64,000 bases of DNA. Source: Dipetalonema caudispina (Eukaryota; Nematoda; Chromadorea; Rhabditida; Onchocercidae). The notes beneath the pieces were generated by a model. The model saw nothing but the letters and a program-made list of their open reading frames with translations. It had not been told where the DNA came from and did no database searches. Location of the stretch: contig JABVXV010000001.1 in NCBI GenBank assembly GCA_013365325.1, positions 868,001-932,000 of the forward strand, written 5' to 3'. Shown here piece after piece: positions 36,817-49,686 of the stretch. Positions within the stretch are counted from its first letter, which is position 1. Every line of letters starts with the position of its first letter. Made by a program: the position numbers and the translations under genes.

Positions 36817-39800
36817 AGTGTCACCGGATGTGTGTCATCAATCCTACTACCCATTGATTCCGTATTGCTTGTCATAAAGCTCGGAGAAGTTGCAATTCCT
36901 TCTACACTATCAATGTGCATTTTTATGCATCGATAGTCAATCAATTTTCTGTTTTTCAGAAAAATATTGCTTGATATAATTTAAATTTTTATTTTTGAAT
37001 GATTACATAAACTAAAAAGATACTTTGGCTCATGAACCAATTAATGTGACGATATTAATTTATGATTAGCTAAGCAGTTGGTATTGAAAATCCAAATTTC
37101 ATTGTTTCTGATAAATTCGATTTATGAATATGGAGGAAAGCAATTTTAGTTTAACTTCAAACATATCGTCTTAATTCGTTTTTCTTTTTTTTTTTCCTGC
37201 AAAATTATCTTTGTTTTCAGAATTAATTGAATCATTTAATTAATTTAGACCCATATTTTCTCCCCAGTATTTTCAGCAAGAATTTTACAATTACAATGCT
37301 ATCAAATTCATTTTGAAACGGCAATCGTTTTTTTTTTTTTTTTTTTTTTTTTTTTGGAGCCAAATTGCTGAAATTACGAAAGAAAAAAACGCAAAATGGC
37401 ATCATTGTATTCACGAAGGACATTTTGTCGTGAAAAGAAGCAAAGAAATGAATGATACAGGCATTATCAAAAACAAAATGAACATTTGCAATATGAAGAT
37501 CCAAAAAAAAAAAGTTTTCCCAATTAACTGAAATATCAGTAAGATTACTTATTTCTAAGTCTTTTATTCCCCTTTCCAATCTCTCTCTCTCTCTCCCTTC
37601 ACTTTTTGAACACTTTCTACCAGTAATTTCATCGTCATATACATTTACTACCATGTGGAAATATAATTTCACCATTCGCACAACATCCACTTTTCATTAC
37701 ATCGTCAGAATCATTGATTCTATTTTCCATGTCTCTCTTGGCTACATATTTCTAATGAAAGATATTCGACGAATGATAACAAAACGATCGAGAGCGGTCG
37801 AGCTACAAATTGCAGATAGTTTGATGATATTTAATATGAATCAAATTAGATGTGATAAAAATATAGACGGATATTGAAGAAATAATGTTGTAGTATAATT
37901 ATCTTGCTTTGAAATCTTTTCCTATTTCATTTTTCCATAAGTTATAGTCTTGTTAATGAGTACTGTAAGTTATTACTGTTAGCGTGGCATACTATACTTT
38001 CCACTTATGTGACGTAAGTAGAAGGAACGTACATACGTTCAACATTTCCGCTTCCACAGTTACCGTATATGTCATTTAAACTTCAGCAGAGCTGTAGAAA
38101 TGTTATATAAGTCTTATTCTTTTTATTTTTATGTTAAATTTCACATAAAAATTGCTGTTAAATTTGAGTTACTTTTTCTCATAAATCTCGGGAAGTTTAA
38201 GAACTTCTCGTATTGTTTGAAAAGTTGACAGTTGAAATTATTCGTATGAAAATTTTCAAAAGTAGATAATAAATTAAAATTTCATCGCGAAATGTGTGTT
38301 TCGTTCGCCATCTCATTCTCCTACTTTCTACATTTATCGTTTGCAAACCATACGGAATATCTATCTGTACGATTTATTTTGGTAATGACCTTGGAGTAGT
38401 AATAAAAGTTCTGCGACGTTAATTGGTCGCTGTTCATCCCATAATTAGTTCTAATTTTCTAACAAATTTGAAGATTTTGAACTTTCTTATAGCTAATTTT
38501 CATCTTTTTAATTAACTTTCATACAGCGCATAAGTTTTACATTTAGATGGACTCAACCGATTCGAATATATGGTTCGAAATCGATCATCCTTCACATTTA
38601 TGAATAAAATGTTTTAATCGAAACATCGTTATAGTACTTAACATTTTCTCTTTCAGAAGATAATCTTTCATTCATGCTAAAAAGGCCAAGAATGGCATGT
38701 TAAGTGCCTACAGAATCTTTTCTTAACTAACTAATGCTAAACCAATCATAATTGAATTGATAGAAATTATCCTATTTTATTCCCCCCCCCAAAAAAAAAA
38801 GTAAGCAAAAAGAATGATGTCGTTCTAAAGATTTAAAGTATTCGTTTTATGCAATGATTTTGCATACGTGTCAAGAAATCAATTTTTCAAATTTAAATGT
38901 TAAATGTCAAAAAAATTTACATTCAACTTTTTCACAATATCGAAGGTTTTAGACTTTCGAAGTTTAAAGATTAACAAAAACAAACTACGACTAACATTTG
39001 GAGCTATAAGATGGGAATTGATGAGTATAGTATGGACGAATAAAGAAGGGATAGTGGACAATGTAGCAAGATATTTTTCAGGTGATATGGGAAAGTTTAC
39101 TTCAACATTTTACCTAAGTTAGGTATGTGTGAAGCTTTTTTTCCGCTCCTAAACTATTAATAATAGCTATCAGCAACTGTCAACTGCTTCATACTTTACA
39201 GCTTTCCTGCAGATCTACAAATTCCCATTAAATGACTATTTCTCTTGATGAAAGGAAGATGAGATTTTGCCAGGCCTAGAGAAAATGAGGCATTGCGAAG
39301 AGAATTGCAAAAATAAGAAAAACATTTCAGGCTCGAATATTCTTAACTGCAACTGTTTCCCAATTCTACTCCATACATCAACTCATCTACTTTGTTTTCT
39401 CCTCAACATGCATTTCCTTATAGATAGTTTGGTATTTCAAAATAAATTTAGAATATGTGCAATTTGCATAATAAATTCACAAATTGGAGTAAAACTTGAA
39501 ACTTGCAAGTATTCTATAAATGGCAAATATGAAGAATGTCGTTGTTTCTTTAATGATTCTGTTACTATCTACATTTCATCTCTTTTCATCTCTTAACCAT
39601 CACTGATTGATTGACAAATGAAACTCAATTATACTTCTTTCACTTCATTCCCTCTCAGATATTTTAATCAAATTTTACATTCCTTTTCATCAAATTACTT
39701 GTCAGATTTTGTGTCTATGCAATGCTTGAAAAATAATATTATCGTCGAAATTTTCACTTCTTTATGCCTATCGTTGAGGATAATTAATGTTTGATAATAA

Positions 39801-41039
39801 AGACGCTTATAACAAATACACAGTGATAATTAGTGATTATGATAATGAGATAGCAATAGCAGTGATGATTACCGTTAAGGATGATGGAAGATATTAACTT
39901 CTGTATCGTGGATAAGTAAGTATACAAGAAGATTATGAAAGCTCGATCTGTTGGTACTTGGTTATGAAAATTCATAACAAAACTGTTACATTGGGATGGA
40001 TCATATTAAATATTCCTTAGATCAACTTACTGTTTTGCAGTTTTATTATACAGATTAGATGGAATACGGCTCAGATGTTCAAAGTAAATTGATTTGCATA
40101 CACTGAACGCCACTTTGAGTATTTATAAGTTAGTCACAGCGATACAGTTAAATTAATATATCACAAGATGAATCTAAAGAAAATAGAAGTTCTTTTTTGT
40201 AATTTTGCAGTGAGAGAGCAATTCAACATGGGACTACGATATTAATTAAGCAAAGTCTGACACAAAGGTATTCAAGCCAAGCTACAATAATCTGTTAACA
40301 CAAACTTGACCTTTGATCCTTGCACTGTTTTGCATTGTTAAACTAAAGCTATAAAGCGATTATGAGCAGATAATGATGCGAGTTAATAGAGCCCATAAAA
40401 AATTGACTATTTAAATTTTAACTCCAAAATGAAGGTATTAGCTAAATCTTTCTCTGTGCTTTGCTATCATATTCAATCAGCTGAGATTTCCTCATTGGTG
40501 TAAATCATTATTGTAAACAAGAAAAGACTTTTCTATTATTTTAAGTCTCCACTTGATATGTTTGCTATCATTTATCACATTTATCGTTCGTCACACATTT
40601 ATCAAAAGGAAGTGCTGAGAAAGAAGCCAAAAATTCGATTGTTAGACAAGTTATCGCTGAAGATAGAAGGATCACAGCATAGTGAAACGAATATCTAACG
40701 ATCGGATAGGGAAACACTAACATTACGATGGTTACGTAGCAGAAAAATATGTCGAAGTTATAAATATGAGAATAGTATCATCAATGAAGTGAGGTATAGA
40801 AGGGAGTTGCAATCTTTTAACTGATATTTACTTTAATCTCTATTTAATATTTAATTTATTCGCTGATTATGCGTTTCAGGTCTCATAGCACCTTGATAAC
40901 CACTACTACTAATTCTTTTAATAGTCGCTGTTGGGTCAGATCATCATAAGGTGCAATATATGCAAATCTTTAGTATAATATCCTCTTGGATCAGTTCAGC
41001 CAAAATTAACGTCGTAGGAATATCTGCAATGAAAACATG

Positions 41040-41125
41040 GCACACACATACATACACACATACATACACACATACACACACACACGCACACACACACACA
41101 CATACAGAACACACACACACACAGG
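41040..41125. repeat. CA/CATA microsatellite
   Basis: Alternating CACA and CATACA units over about 85 bases. It borders the GC-rich island on its left; a shorter TG run (about 41436-41470) lies inside that island. Confidence 0.85.
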
Positions 41126-41234
41126 GTATTCCTGTATGCGATCCACTTCGATATCGGCTGCTGATACAATGAAGTGATCAAAAGAATGGCGCTCATTTGA
41201 TAAATGGTTAGGCGTAGTAGTAGTCACAATTGCA

Positions 41235-41720
41235 TCAGATCGGATCAGATCGAATAGGGTGATATATATCAATGTAGTTGCCTCTACCAGTGTCACCATC
41301 GATCCAGACAGGTTCTTGACCAGGCGATAGGGAAGGGGCAGAGGGCATTGCTTTCCTCAGCATGTGTGCATTTCCTGCAGGATGAAGCCTCTGCAAATCA
41401 TTCAATATGCTTTTAAGCTCTCTTAACAATGGATATATATGTGTGTGTGTGTGTGTGTATCTGTGTCTGTTGTGCATTTGTGTGTGGGTACAGACCGATC
41501 CGCGGAGGGTGTTGTTACGTTGGCATGTACCACGGGTATCAGGGTAGTGCACTGCCATGCGATCAAGGGGTTGAGAGGGGAAATCGAGGCCTGCAGGAAC
41601 AATTGGCTTCCACTTTTCTCGCCTTCGTCTCTTCTTGGCTAGTTTTGTCTGCAGATGCCTGCTGCTTTTCTCCTGAATTCTGACCCCTTCCTCATGGTTC
41701 CTTGCTTGGCGACGTATATA
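41235..41720 (-). other. GC-rich coding-like island, unidentified
   Basis: This stretch stands out from the AT-rich desert by its GC content. On the minus strand one frame stays open for 161 codons (41720-41235), with a first ATG at 41556-41558. The translated text is rich in charged residues and proline: AKKRRRREKWKPIVPAG, LDFPSQPLDRMAVHYPDTRG, then, after a His/Thr stretch that is merely the TG microsatellite, LRELKSILNDLQRLHPAGN and SPGQEPVWIDGDTGRGNY. Possible splice signals exist (donor after GGATCG near 41504; acceptor ttgcag near 41400; donor gtagag near 41288). Two + strand frames are also partly open, so strand is not settled. I recognise no family. It may be exon(s) of a gene I cannot complete, or a promoter-like CpG-rich element for the MTSS1-like gene downstream. 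Confidence 0.3.
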
Positions 41721-44151
41721 TCACTCCCGCCCGCTCCTCTACCCGCCTCATCTCTTCAATTCTGAATGACCGTTTCCTTCTGAAATGTAAAATTTATCAA
41801 ACCATTGTTAAACTTCTCGCATATTATCTGTTATTTTCAAAGTTACAGAAATAACTCACTATTTACCGATACTTTTGAACGATTCCTTCATAGTTAAATG
41901 ATAATATCGCGGTAGATTAGTACCAGACTGGATCAACTTCATATCTTAGGTAGAAGTGCTTGCACTATCCTTCATATCAGTTATTCTGCTCCATCTCCTT
42001 CTTATTACTTTTTGCACTTTCGGTAATAATCCTCAATAAAATTTGGCTGCAGCAATAAATTTTAAACTTTAAAAATGTTAACATTTGCATATTGCTACTG
42101 ATATTTTCGTTTCTTCACCGTTCATATCTATTGACCTTTACTTTATGCATACTTCTAAGATTCAAAGTGAACAGTTAAGTGCGGTATGTTTTCTATTTTC
42201 GGTATTTTTTGAGGCGACTAATTGAGTAAACTTTTTTAAGGCAATTTTTATAGTAATATGTTTCATTGCTAATAGTACCTCTCGTTATACTCATTATCGT
42301 TATTATAATATATTCAGTCATTTGAATATGGAAGCTTCAAATTAATGAACTTTTTTTTTTTTTTTTGTTACATTTTAGGGACCGTAATTAGCATACCACT
42401 GTTACTAAAGCATTATACCACATACTGTTCCTGTATAACTCGTATAAATGGTTCATTGTACCGTTATCCCGAGATTTCTCAGATCAGACACTTGTATGAA
42501 ACTAATTTTACTAAGGAAGTATATCCACTGAAAAACATACATTCATTTAAAATATAGTTTAGCGTATATCCTGCAGTATGATAGAATTTTGGATCGAGAT
42601 CTCCCGGGATGTGTAGACCTGTCTGTTATGAACAGAAGTTTGACTTCTGAAAGGCTCTCTTCATCATCCTTTCCAATGACGATTTCAAGAAGGAGCATCA
42701 ATTGAAAAATGAACATTTTGCCCTAATCCATAAAATGAACTCATTAACTGTTTTTTTGTATCTGTGCGCCTTTTCCATTCTTCCATTCAAAAAAACTTGT
42801 TTGATTTCAAAGAAATCTACCTGCACACACCTATCCATCTAGTCATTCACTTAGACATACATACACACATACACACACATACACACATACACACACACAC
42901 ATACATATACATACATACACATATATTATGTATATATAGTTACCCCCAATCTATCTTCAATGTTGATTATAAAGAATTTATTTTTTCTTTCACTAACTAA
43001 AGGCTTATAAAGATAGAGCCTAGTCCAATAGGAGCCTAGTACCCTAATTACTTTAGAAAGCTTGAATTTCTTTGAAAGATGAGTTGATTTAACTCAGTCT
43101 GCATTCCATAATAGACATACTACTGGTAAACTCTTTGTTGATAATCAGCAGAGGTAATTTATACTTATCTTATATATACCAATTCCTTTATTAAAATTTA
43201 ACTCGAATTTAAAGCTAAATTTCAATAGCATATTAAACGGAATAGAAATGATAATTCATATTGTTAATATATACTAGAAGAAAGTATTACAAATCAATTT
43301 TATGAGTTGAAGAAGAAATCATTGAAGAGATGAGAGTGAAAGAGAAATTAAGATACAGATATGATTCTTTCCCTTTTTCCATCATTTCGAAAAACCTCTC
43401 CTTGTCCTTTGTCCTTGTATTTCCTTCAGTAAATTTCAATTTTATTTCATATGTCTCGAAATAGGTACTTAACAATTTCTAATTGTTTCGTAAGTGTTCC
43501 AGATTTTTACATTCGGTATATTCTCTTCAGGAATTTTACCAGATTGCATCAAATTATTTTCTGGGAAAAGAAATGCATATTCTTCATATTTCACTTGTTT
43601 TGTAGTCTGGAGAAGTTAAGAAATATTTATCATTAATGAGAATTATCCTTGAATTTACTACTCTAATAAGTTGATTACAGATAGGAAATTGAATCGAATC
43701 GCATAATTACTTTCATAAAGACAGATTAGTCACATTTTACGGAATGTAGATTATCCATAGAAATGTTCAGTTTGAATAATTATATCCATCATCATGTTCC
43801 ACGAGATACTGATTTCTCGAGATATCACTTTTTATGATCTGTTTAATGTGCTTATCTTTTATTTATATTGTCACTTTTTTTTTCCATACTGCCTTTAAAA
43901 TTAATTTAATGCCAAATTATTGTCAGCTTTTATTCCAGGTACCATCGAGGGTACGGGAAGATGTACATGTATTGTATAGTTCGTTACCAGAATTGCTGTT
44001 GATTTGTTGCAGTCTATCATAAAGTTTCTCAACATCGTCCTTCAATTTTCCATACTTTTCCGCTCAGGCTTATCGATTTCTTTCTTCTTTCAATTTCGGG
44101 TTATCAGCACTGCAAAGGTAAATAAATTAACGGCAACAAAGAATACAGAAG
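41721..44151. other. Upstream spacer of the MTSS1-like gene
   Basis: 2.4 kb without a supported gene. It holds a CA/CATA microsatellite at about 42852-42930 and, near the right end (about 43930-44150), less AT-rich sequence that is probably the MTSS1 promoter or 5' UTR. Confidence 0.4.
42852..42930. repeat. CA/CATA microsatellite
   Basis: Runs of ACACAC and ACATAC units, the same simple repeat type as the tract at 41040-41125. Confidence 0.8.
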
Positions 44152-47100
44152 ATGGATTGTGATGCGGAATTTAATGCATTGGTTTCCATGTACCAAAGTG
44201 TTATACATGATATGAAGGTATGCTTGCATTTCTTTTCTTAAGATGCTCACAATTTTTTTCAATTATTTATTAGAATAAGATATAGATGTATAAAATTTGT
44301 CCTTCAAATATGAAGAATGGGGATGAGTTATGTGTTGTATAGTTATATTTATGATAAAAATTTATAAATTTTGATTCATATTGAAATGTTTTGAATCCCT
44401 TGTTTCTGTAAGTGATGCATACAGAGTCAGGTACTGAAATTATGTATGATATTTCGCTCAGAATTTTGCATCATTCTACAACACTTTTCATTTCTTTTTT
44501 TTTTTTTTTTTTGTAGCTGACATATCCAGCATGGGAAAATGTCGCTCAGAAAGCTCTGAAACTTGCGTCACAAATGAAATCGACTTTGATTTGTATGAAT
44601 GCTTTCATTGATGCTGTGCAAACTGTTGGTGATGTTGCTAACAATTTAAAAGGTATTTTTAATGGTTTTTGATTCTATGCAACTCTTCATTTGCATCTTT
44701 TATCGCTATAAATGTTGAACTCAAACTGGTACTCCATTCTATGATTTCAGTAACCAAATCGGTACAATATTTAAAGCTCAAACCGTCTTGAAATTGTTTG
44801 GAAAATGTCTTGACAAATTCTCATTTAATTTACTCTGCACTGAACGATTTATGCAGTGCAGTCTTGGTAATTTGGGTATTTCAAAGAAGTTGGGGAATAT
44901 TTTTAGGTGCCACTCGAGATATCGGCGCTTGTCTTACACGTGTTTGTATGCGACAACGATCCATTGAAAATCGTCTGCGTGGTTTTGTGGATTCGCTAAC
45001 TGATGAACTGGCTACGAACCTGCAGAATAAGGGTAGTCACTGGAAACAACGAACCATGGAAATGGATCGACATGCAAACAAATTTTGTCGAAAGGTGAAT
45101 TGTAAGGTACCGTGCCTTGCAGTGTAGATATCCTCTCTTGCATTGACTTTCGTTCATATTTATTCCAAATGAACAAAGAGATCAGATTTCAAACTCAACA
45201 CTTTGTGAATTCTGAATTAAGCTGTTCAAAATTAATTTGTCTGTACTTTTCTTGCTAATTTACAAGTAGGACTGATTTAACTTCTACTTATTTATTCAGT
45301 CCGAATCTTGAAGACTGATATCTTCAAAGATGCTGAAGTTTAGCCGAATATTTTCTTGAATTTAAATTTGGGTTTTTTGAAGCCAAAAACGAAACTTCTT
45401 GTAAGCACAGCCATTATCTACCTGTCATTGAGTTAACTGACACAGCGAGGAGATGCAAAACTTCATAGCTGTGGTAAATTTGGCTAGGCTCTAATCTGGG
45501 TCGTGTTGTGGCCCCTTCTCTGAGTAGTTCTACCTCCTTGAAAAATAGTCGATTTAGGAGATATGTTCTTGGAGTTGCTACACGGAAATCATCGCTTCAG
45601 TTGATCATTACTACTTATTTATGAGTAATGAATAAAGTTTTTTCCTGGAAATGAATAATATATATTCTATTTTTATCACAGGTTCGTTCACGTAAAGGTG
45701 GCATAGATTTATGCACCGTGAATGAGCAACGTCGTATCTCTCAAGCCTTGTTGACCGAACAGCGGAATCAAATGTCATTTTTCGTCACAGCTTTGCTTCC
45801 TGTTCTCGTAAGTATTTTACCGAAACGTACTTGATCTCCTCTCTTTATCACCTAAATCATGTTTTTGTCGAGTTTTTCCATGTTATTTAATGTTTTCAAA
45901 TGCGATGGGTTAATGAATATCTTATGGGCTTTTTAAGGATGATCTCTTCATCCCCAGTATTTTTCTAGTGAACAATGATAGAGTTTGAAATGTCTGACTT
46001 CATTTGAAATGTCAGTACGCTCACTGTATTTTGACATCTCTAATGAAACGTTTCATATATCATTTTCTTTTAAGTGTTGCGGAAAACTTTTTTGTATTGA
46101 TAAATTACTTAGAAGAGTTGTCTCCGGAAGAAAATCCTGCAAGTTTAGGGTTTTATTTTTATTGAGATTTCTGAAATATTAGTCTCTTAAAATCGGTATA
46201 ATTCGGTATTCGGTATTAGTGATTATAACTTATCAGATCATAAAAAGTTGATCTTGATTTTTCTTCATTTCAGAACAGCCAGTTAGGTCTTTTAGACGAA
46301 AGCGGTCATCTTCGGCAGGTAACAGACCATTTGCATGTCACGATTCGGTCTGGCAAAGCCACAGCAATCATCGACACTATTTTAAATGACATACATCAAG
46401 GATCAGATAATTCGTGGCGTAGCTGTTTATCTAACAATACTAGTCGATCCTTTTGCATCTACAGTGGCGATGACATCTCAATTAGAGCACCATCGCCAAC
46501 ACCCAGCACGTGTACATGGCCAACTGCTGTGGTTGGTAAGGCTTTTTTAGATCCAAATTTAAAAAAAGATTAACTGTCCTTATCGCTAAACCAGTCTGTT
46601 TGATTCAGCCATCGTTTGAATTATCAGTTCGTATTTTATAATGGGTAACACATACCAGATTCTTTAACTTATGAGGTAGCTATCAACTTTATGATTTGAA
46701 ATTTCGAAATTTTTAGTAATTGTTACCAAAATCTCAATTATTAATCTAAAATGATGAGTTCCAGGTTTTGCATCCAATGCGAGTTCATCATCAATACGGG
46801 CCCATACAATATCGGTAGTAGAACAGCCACGACGTACTGTGCTTAATTCTCGCACCTATGCGCCTCCGTCTCCATCACAGACATTAGAATTTGCATTAAA
46901 AAAACCACCTTTACCCAAAAAAATCATTTCGTCCTCCAATTCCACCATTTCTACCGTTCCCGATTTTCATGGGTTGTCTGCTGGAGTTGATAAGGTAATA
47001 TAAATTCTTATAATCACGTCCGATTATTTCTGCAGATTTTCAAGAGAGTCTGCTTTCTAAAGAATCTGCTTCTCTGACTGATTTCAGAATTATCGAAGCT

Positions 47101-48229
47101 GTTAGTTATAAGTTATGTCAAAATAGGGTTTGGTCGATTAGTATTAAAATAAGAGAACTGCCGTTGTGCAGCTGCCTTTCAGTTCTTTTTATTCTTAGCT
47201 GTTTTTCTTTCTGTTTTGTTTTGTTAAAAACTTATGTTCATGTTCTTTCTCTTCATGCTCCTGTTGCACACAGAACTTATTTTTGTCAATATAATAAACA
47301 AATCAGTTTGAATAATTTGATAACCTTTTTCAGACTACTCATCTAAAAGAAGCTACGCTGTCATCTTCATCGGCAGATGTATCAGAAGAGCCGGTTTTAA
47401 GGCGACCAATAAGGCCATTAAGTTTTGCATATGAAGATGTAACAACGCATCCAAACGGGACATCCACTATAACTCGTAATGGTCATATGAATAATGGCTC
47501 TTGCTTAGAAAACGATGGTTAATTTTTACTTCTCTTTGATTAGAAAGTTCAGTTTTTAGTGGAAAAATCAATTCATAAAACTATGGATGTCTCCAATTTT
47601 GAATTGCAGCAGAGAGGTTCAAAATTGACTATAGTCGACTTAGAAACGGTCTTGTGGATTTGCGAAACGCCTTACCTGTAATTATGGATTCAAGACATTT
47701 CTAATTCGAGATCGTTTACAAAGCGCATGAAAATGTGAATGTAGCACCCAAATAAAAATTATAATATTCTTTCTCGTGTTTAAATGATTGCCTGCCGACA
47801 GTGTTTCTTTTGCTTTTTCAGTAAATGATCAAGCGAAAGCGAATGCGTCGCTGATTGCTGAAACTATTGAGCAAATTGATAAACTTGGCTCTGAACTTGA
47901 TTCTTACTGTAACACACCGCCTGTTTCTATGACACATCAAACGATTCGCATTCGTTCAGGTAATTTTCACTTTTATATATATATATATATATATATTGTT
48001 ACCTTCTGATATTGTACGAGAATTGTGGATAAGGTTAATTTTAGGTAGCTGTAAACCCCCGCCACCACCAGAACGTCGTAATTCGACCATCACCGCGGCT
48101 ACACCAACAGCCCCATCTGTCGCCGAGATACGAGCAGCTGGCGGTACCGCAGGTTCATCTGATTATGCATCATCAATTGCTTCATCTGGTGAATTTAGTC
48201 GTGACCAGCTCTCGATGCGATACGTTTAA
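44152..48229 (+). CDS. MTSS1: MTSS1/ABBA-family I-BAR (IMD) protein
   Basis: MTSS1 (missing in metastasis) proteins bend membranes outward through an IMD/I-BAR domain and link to actin. Nine exons join in phase: 44152-44217, 44517-44652, 44907-45094, 45682-45807, 46274-46535, 46765-46994, 47334-47517, 47822-47959, 48045-48229, for 504 residues. The IMD spans about 1-172: FNALVSMYQSVIHDMKLTYP aligns with human SALGGLFQTIISDMKGSYP; GATRDIGACLTRVCMRQRSI with GGTREIGSALTRMCMRHRSI; then RISQALLTEQRNQMSFFVTA with KALIEERGRFCTFISM. About 35-40 residues of the central basic coiled coil present in human MTSS1 are missing between exons 3 and 4. The rest is Ser/Thr/Pro-rich (PPLPKK, CKPPPPPERR) and no C-terminal WH2 motif is evident. 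The gene is convergent with SLC25A10. Confidence 0.9.
47979..47998. repeat. TA microsatellite in an MTSS1 intron
   Basis: A pure (TA)n run of about 20 bases inside the 85-base eighth intron of the MTSS1-like gene, between its donor and branch region. Confidence 0.8.
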
Positions 48230-49686
48230 ATGATGTTATTATTGTATTGTCATACCTTGACAACGTTTTCATTTCGTGAAAGGTATGGCTTAATTTTTCG
48301 TACTTTTTCAAAAATTTACTTGAGAAGCAAAGAGTTCAAATCATATCAAAAGGAAAAAGAAGAGAAACTCTTCAAAATGACAATTTTTTTGGGTGGGAGC
48401 ACACCTTCAAAAGTTGCAAAAAATATGTCTTAGTAAGTATATTATTCCACTCTGTTAAAAGAATAGGTGAGCTGTTGTTTTCAAATGTGTCATAGCTTGC
48501 TTTATATATTATGTATTCGTCATTCTTATTGCCACGTGAATGGAAACAAGCCACTTTTAATTTCAGTTTGTTTCTTTTTTTTTTTTTTCTTTGTCGTGCT
48601 TCTATGAATTTTTTGTTCATTGAGCAGCACATAAAAGACGCGTAGTGAAATGAAAAATTTAGTTCGATAAAAATTTATGTTGTCGGCAGAGAGAAATACG
48701 GTTAAACCGTCGTCGTAAACGTTCCTGACTACCGGTTTGGATTTTTAGGATAAAACGAAATGTAGAATTTTTGATAGACTGAAAGTAAAATGTTGAAGAT
48801 TGATTTTGTGGGGTCTTTTGGAACTCGTCACAAGCATCTGGTATAGAGAGTGCTTATCTTGTTTGTATAACAACTCGACTTCCCAGATTGTTCATTCATT
48901 TTCGCCTGTATTATACTATTCTTTTCACGGGAAAGATGTGTCTCAATGATTTTCTGTCCCAAGATTTGCTTATTTTTAGATCATGGGTTTTCTTTCTTGT
49001 GATGTATCTGCACATTTACAGGACTGTTCTATTCTTGTTACCTCTTTATCACATACTTTTTCAGTTTTAATTTCTGTATATACATGTTATGAGATCGTAT
49101 TTCTTTCGCTTTCTCTAACTATCTTCATTTTTGTTATTGACAAGTAGAAAACTACGCTGCACGAGAACGAATTAATTGAATTAATTGGCATCCTCATCCC
49201 CATTTGATTGCTAATAATAGCATTATGTGTTATACTGGACGACTGTAGGTTCATCATAATCCTTGCTTAAAACGCGGTGATATAAGAACGAGATTATGCG
49301 GAAATACTGACATCGAATACCATAGTCATTGCACTTAAGCAGGTCAAATACTAAAGAGGAAAAACAGAAAAAGCGTAATGGGCTAGGGATTTTTAAAATT
49401 GCAAACAGTTATAGAAATTGAAACCGTCATTTAAAATTTTTATCGGTTGTTCTTTGCAAGTGAAGATATCTACAAATAAATATTTATGAGATTAGAATTC
49501 ACACATTTCAATAGTTAACGTTAGCTGGATGAATAATTAAAATATCTGAAAAAGCAATTCTTTCGAAAATATGCTTTCATTTCATAAAATTTCCAATAAA
49601 ATTTTCATATTTTGGTAGTGAGATTGGCTTCAGTTTTGCGAAATCGGCACTATGTAATAAATAAATGCTATTTTTTACATCTTCGG
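48230..49686. other. Convergent spacer, MTSS1-like and SLC25A10 3' ends
   Basis: 1.5 kb between two convergent genes; no third gene seen. It must hold both 3' UTRs. No canonical AATAAA stands close to the MTSS1 stop. Confidence 0.45.

Larger units (their letters stand above)
35752..41234. other. 5.5 kb gene desert with microsatellites
   Basis: No gene is supported. Simple repeats seen: T-rich runs at 36262-36306, a GA tract (about 36631-36670), a TA tract (36780-36804), a poly-T of about 25 (37329-37354) and a long CA/CACATA tract (41040-41125). Short ORFs here are AT-rich, without recognisable domains or exon-like borders. Confidence 0.45.

Noticed and set aside
38560..38590. GGTTCGAAATC resembling a tRNA B box
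   Set aside because: No A box, acceptor stem or cloverleaf can be built around it.
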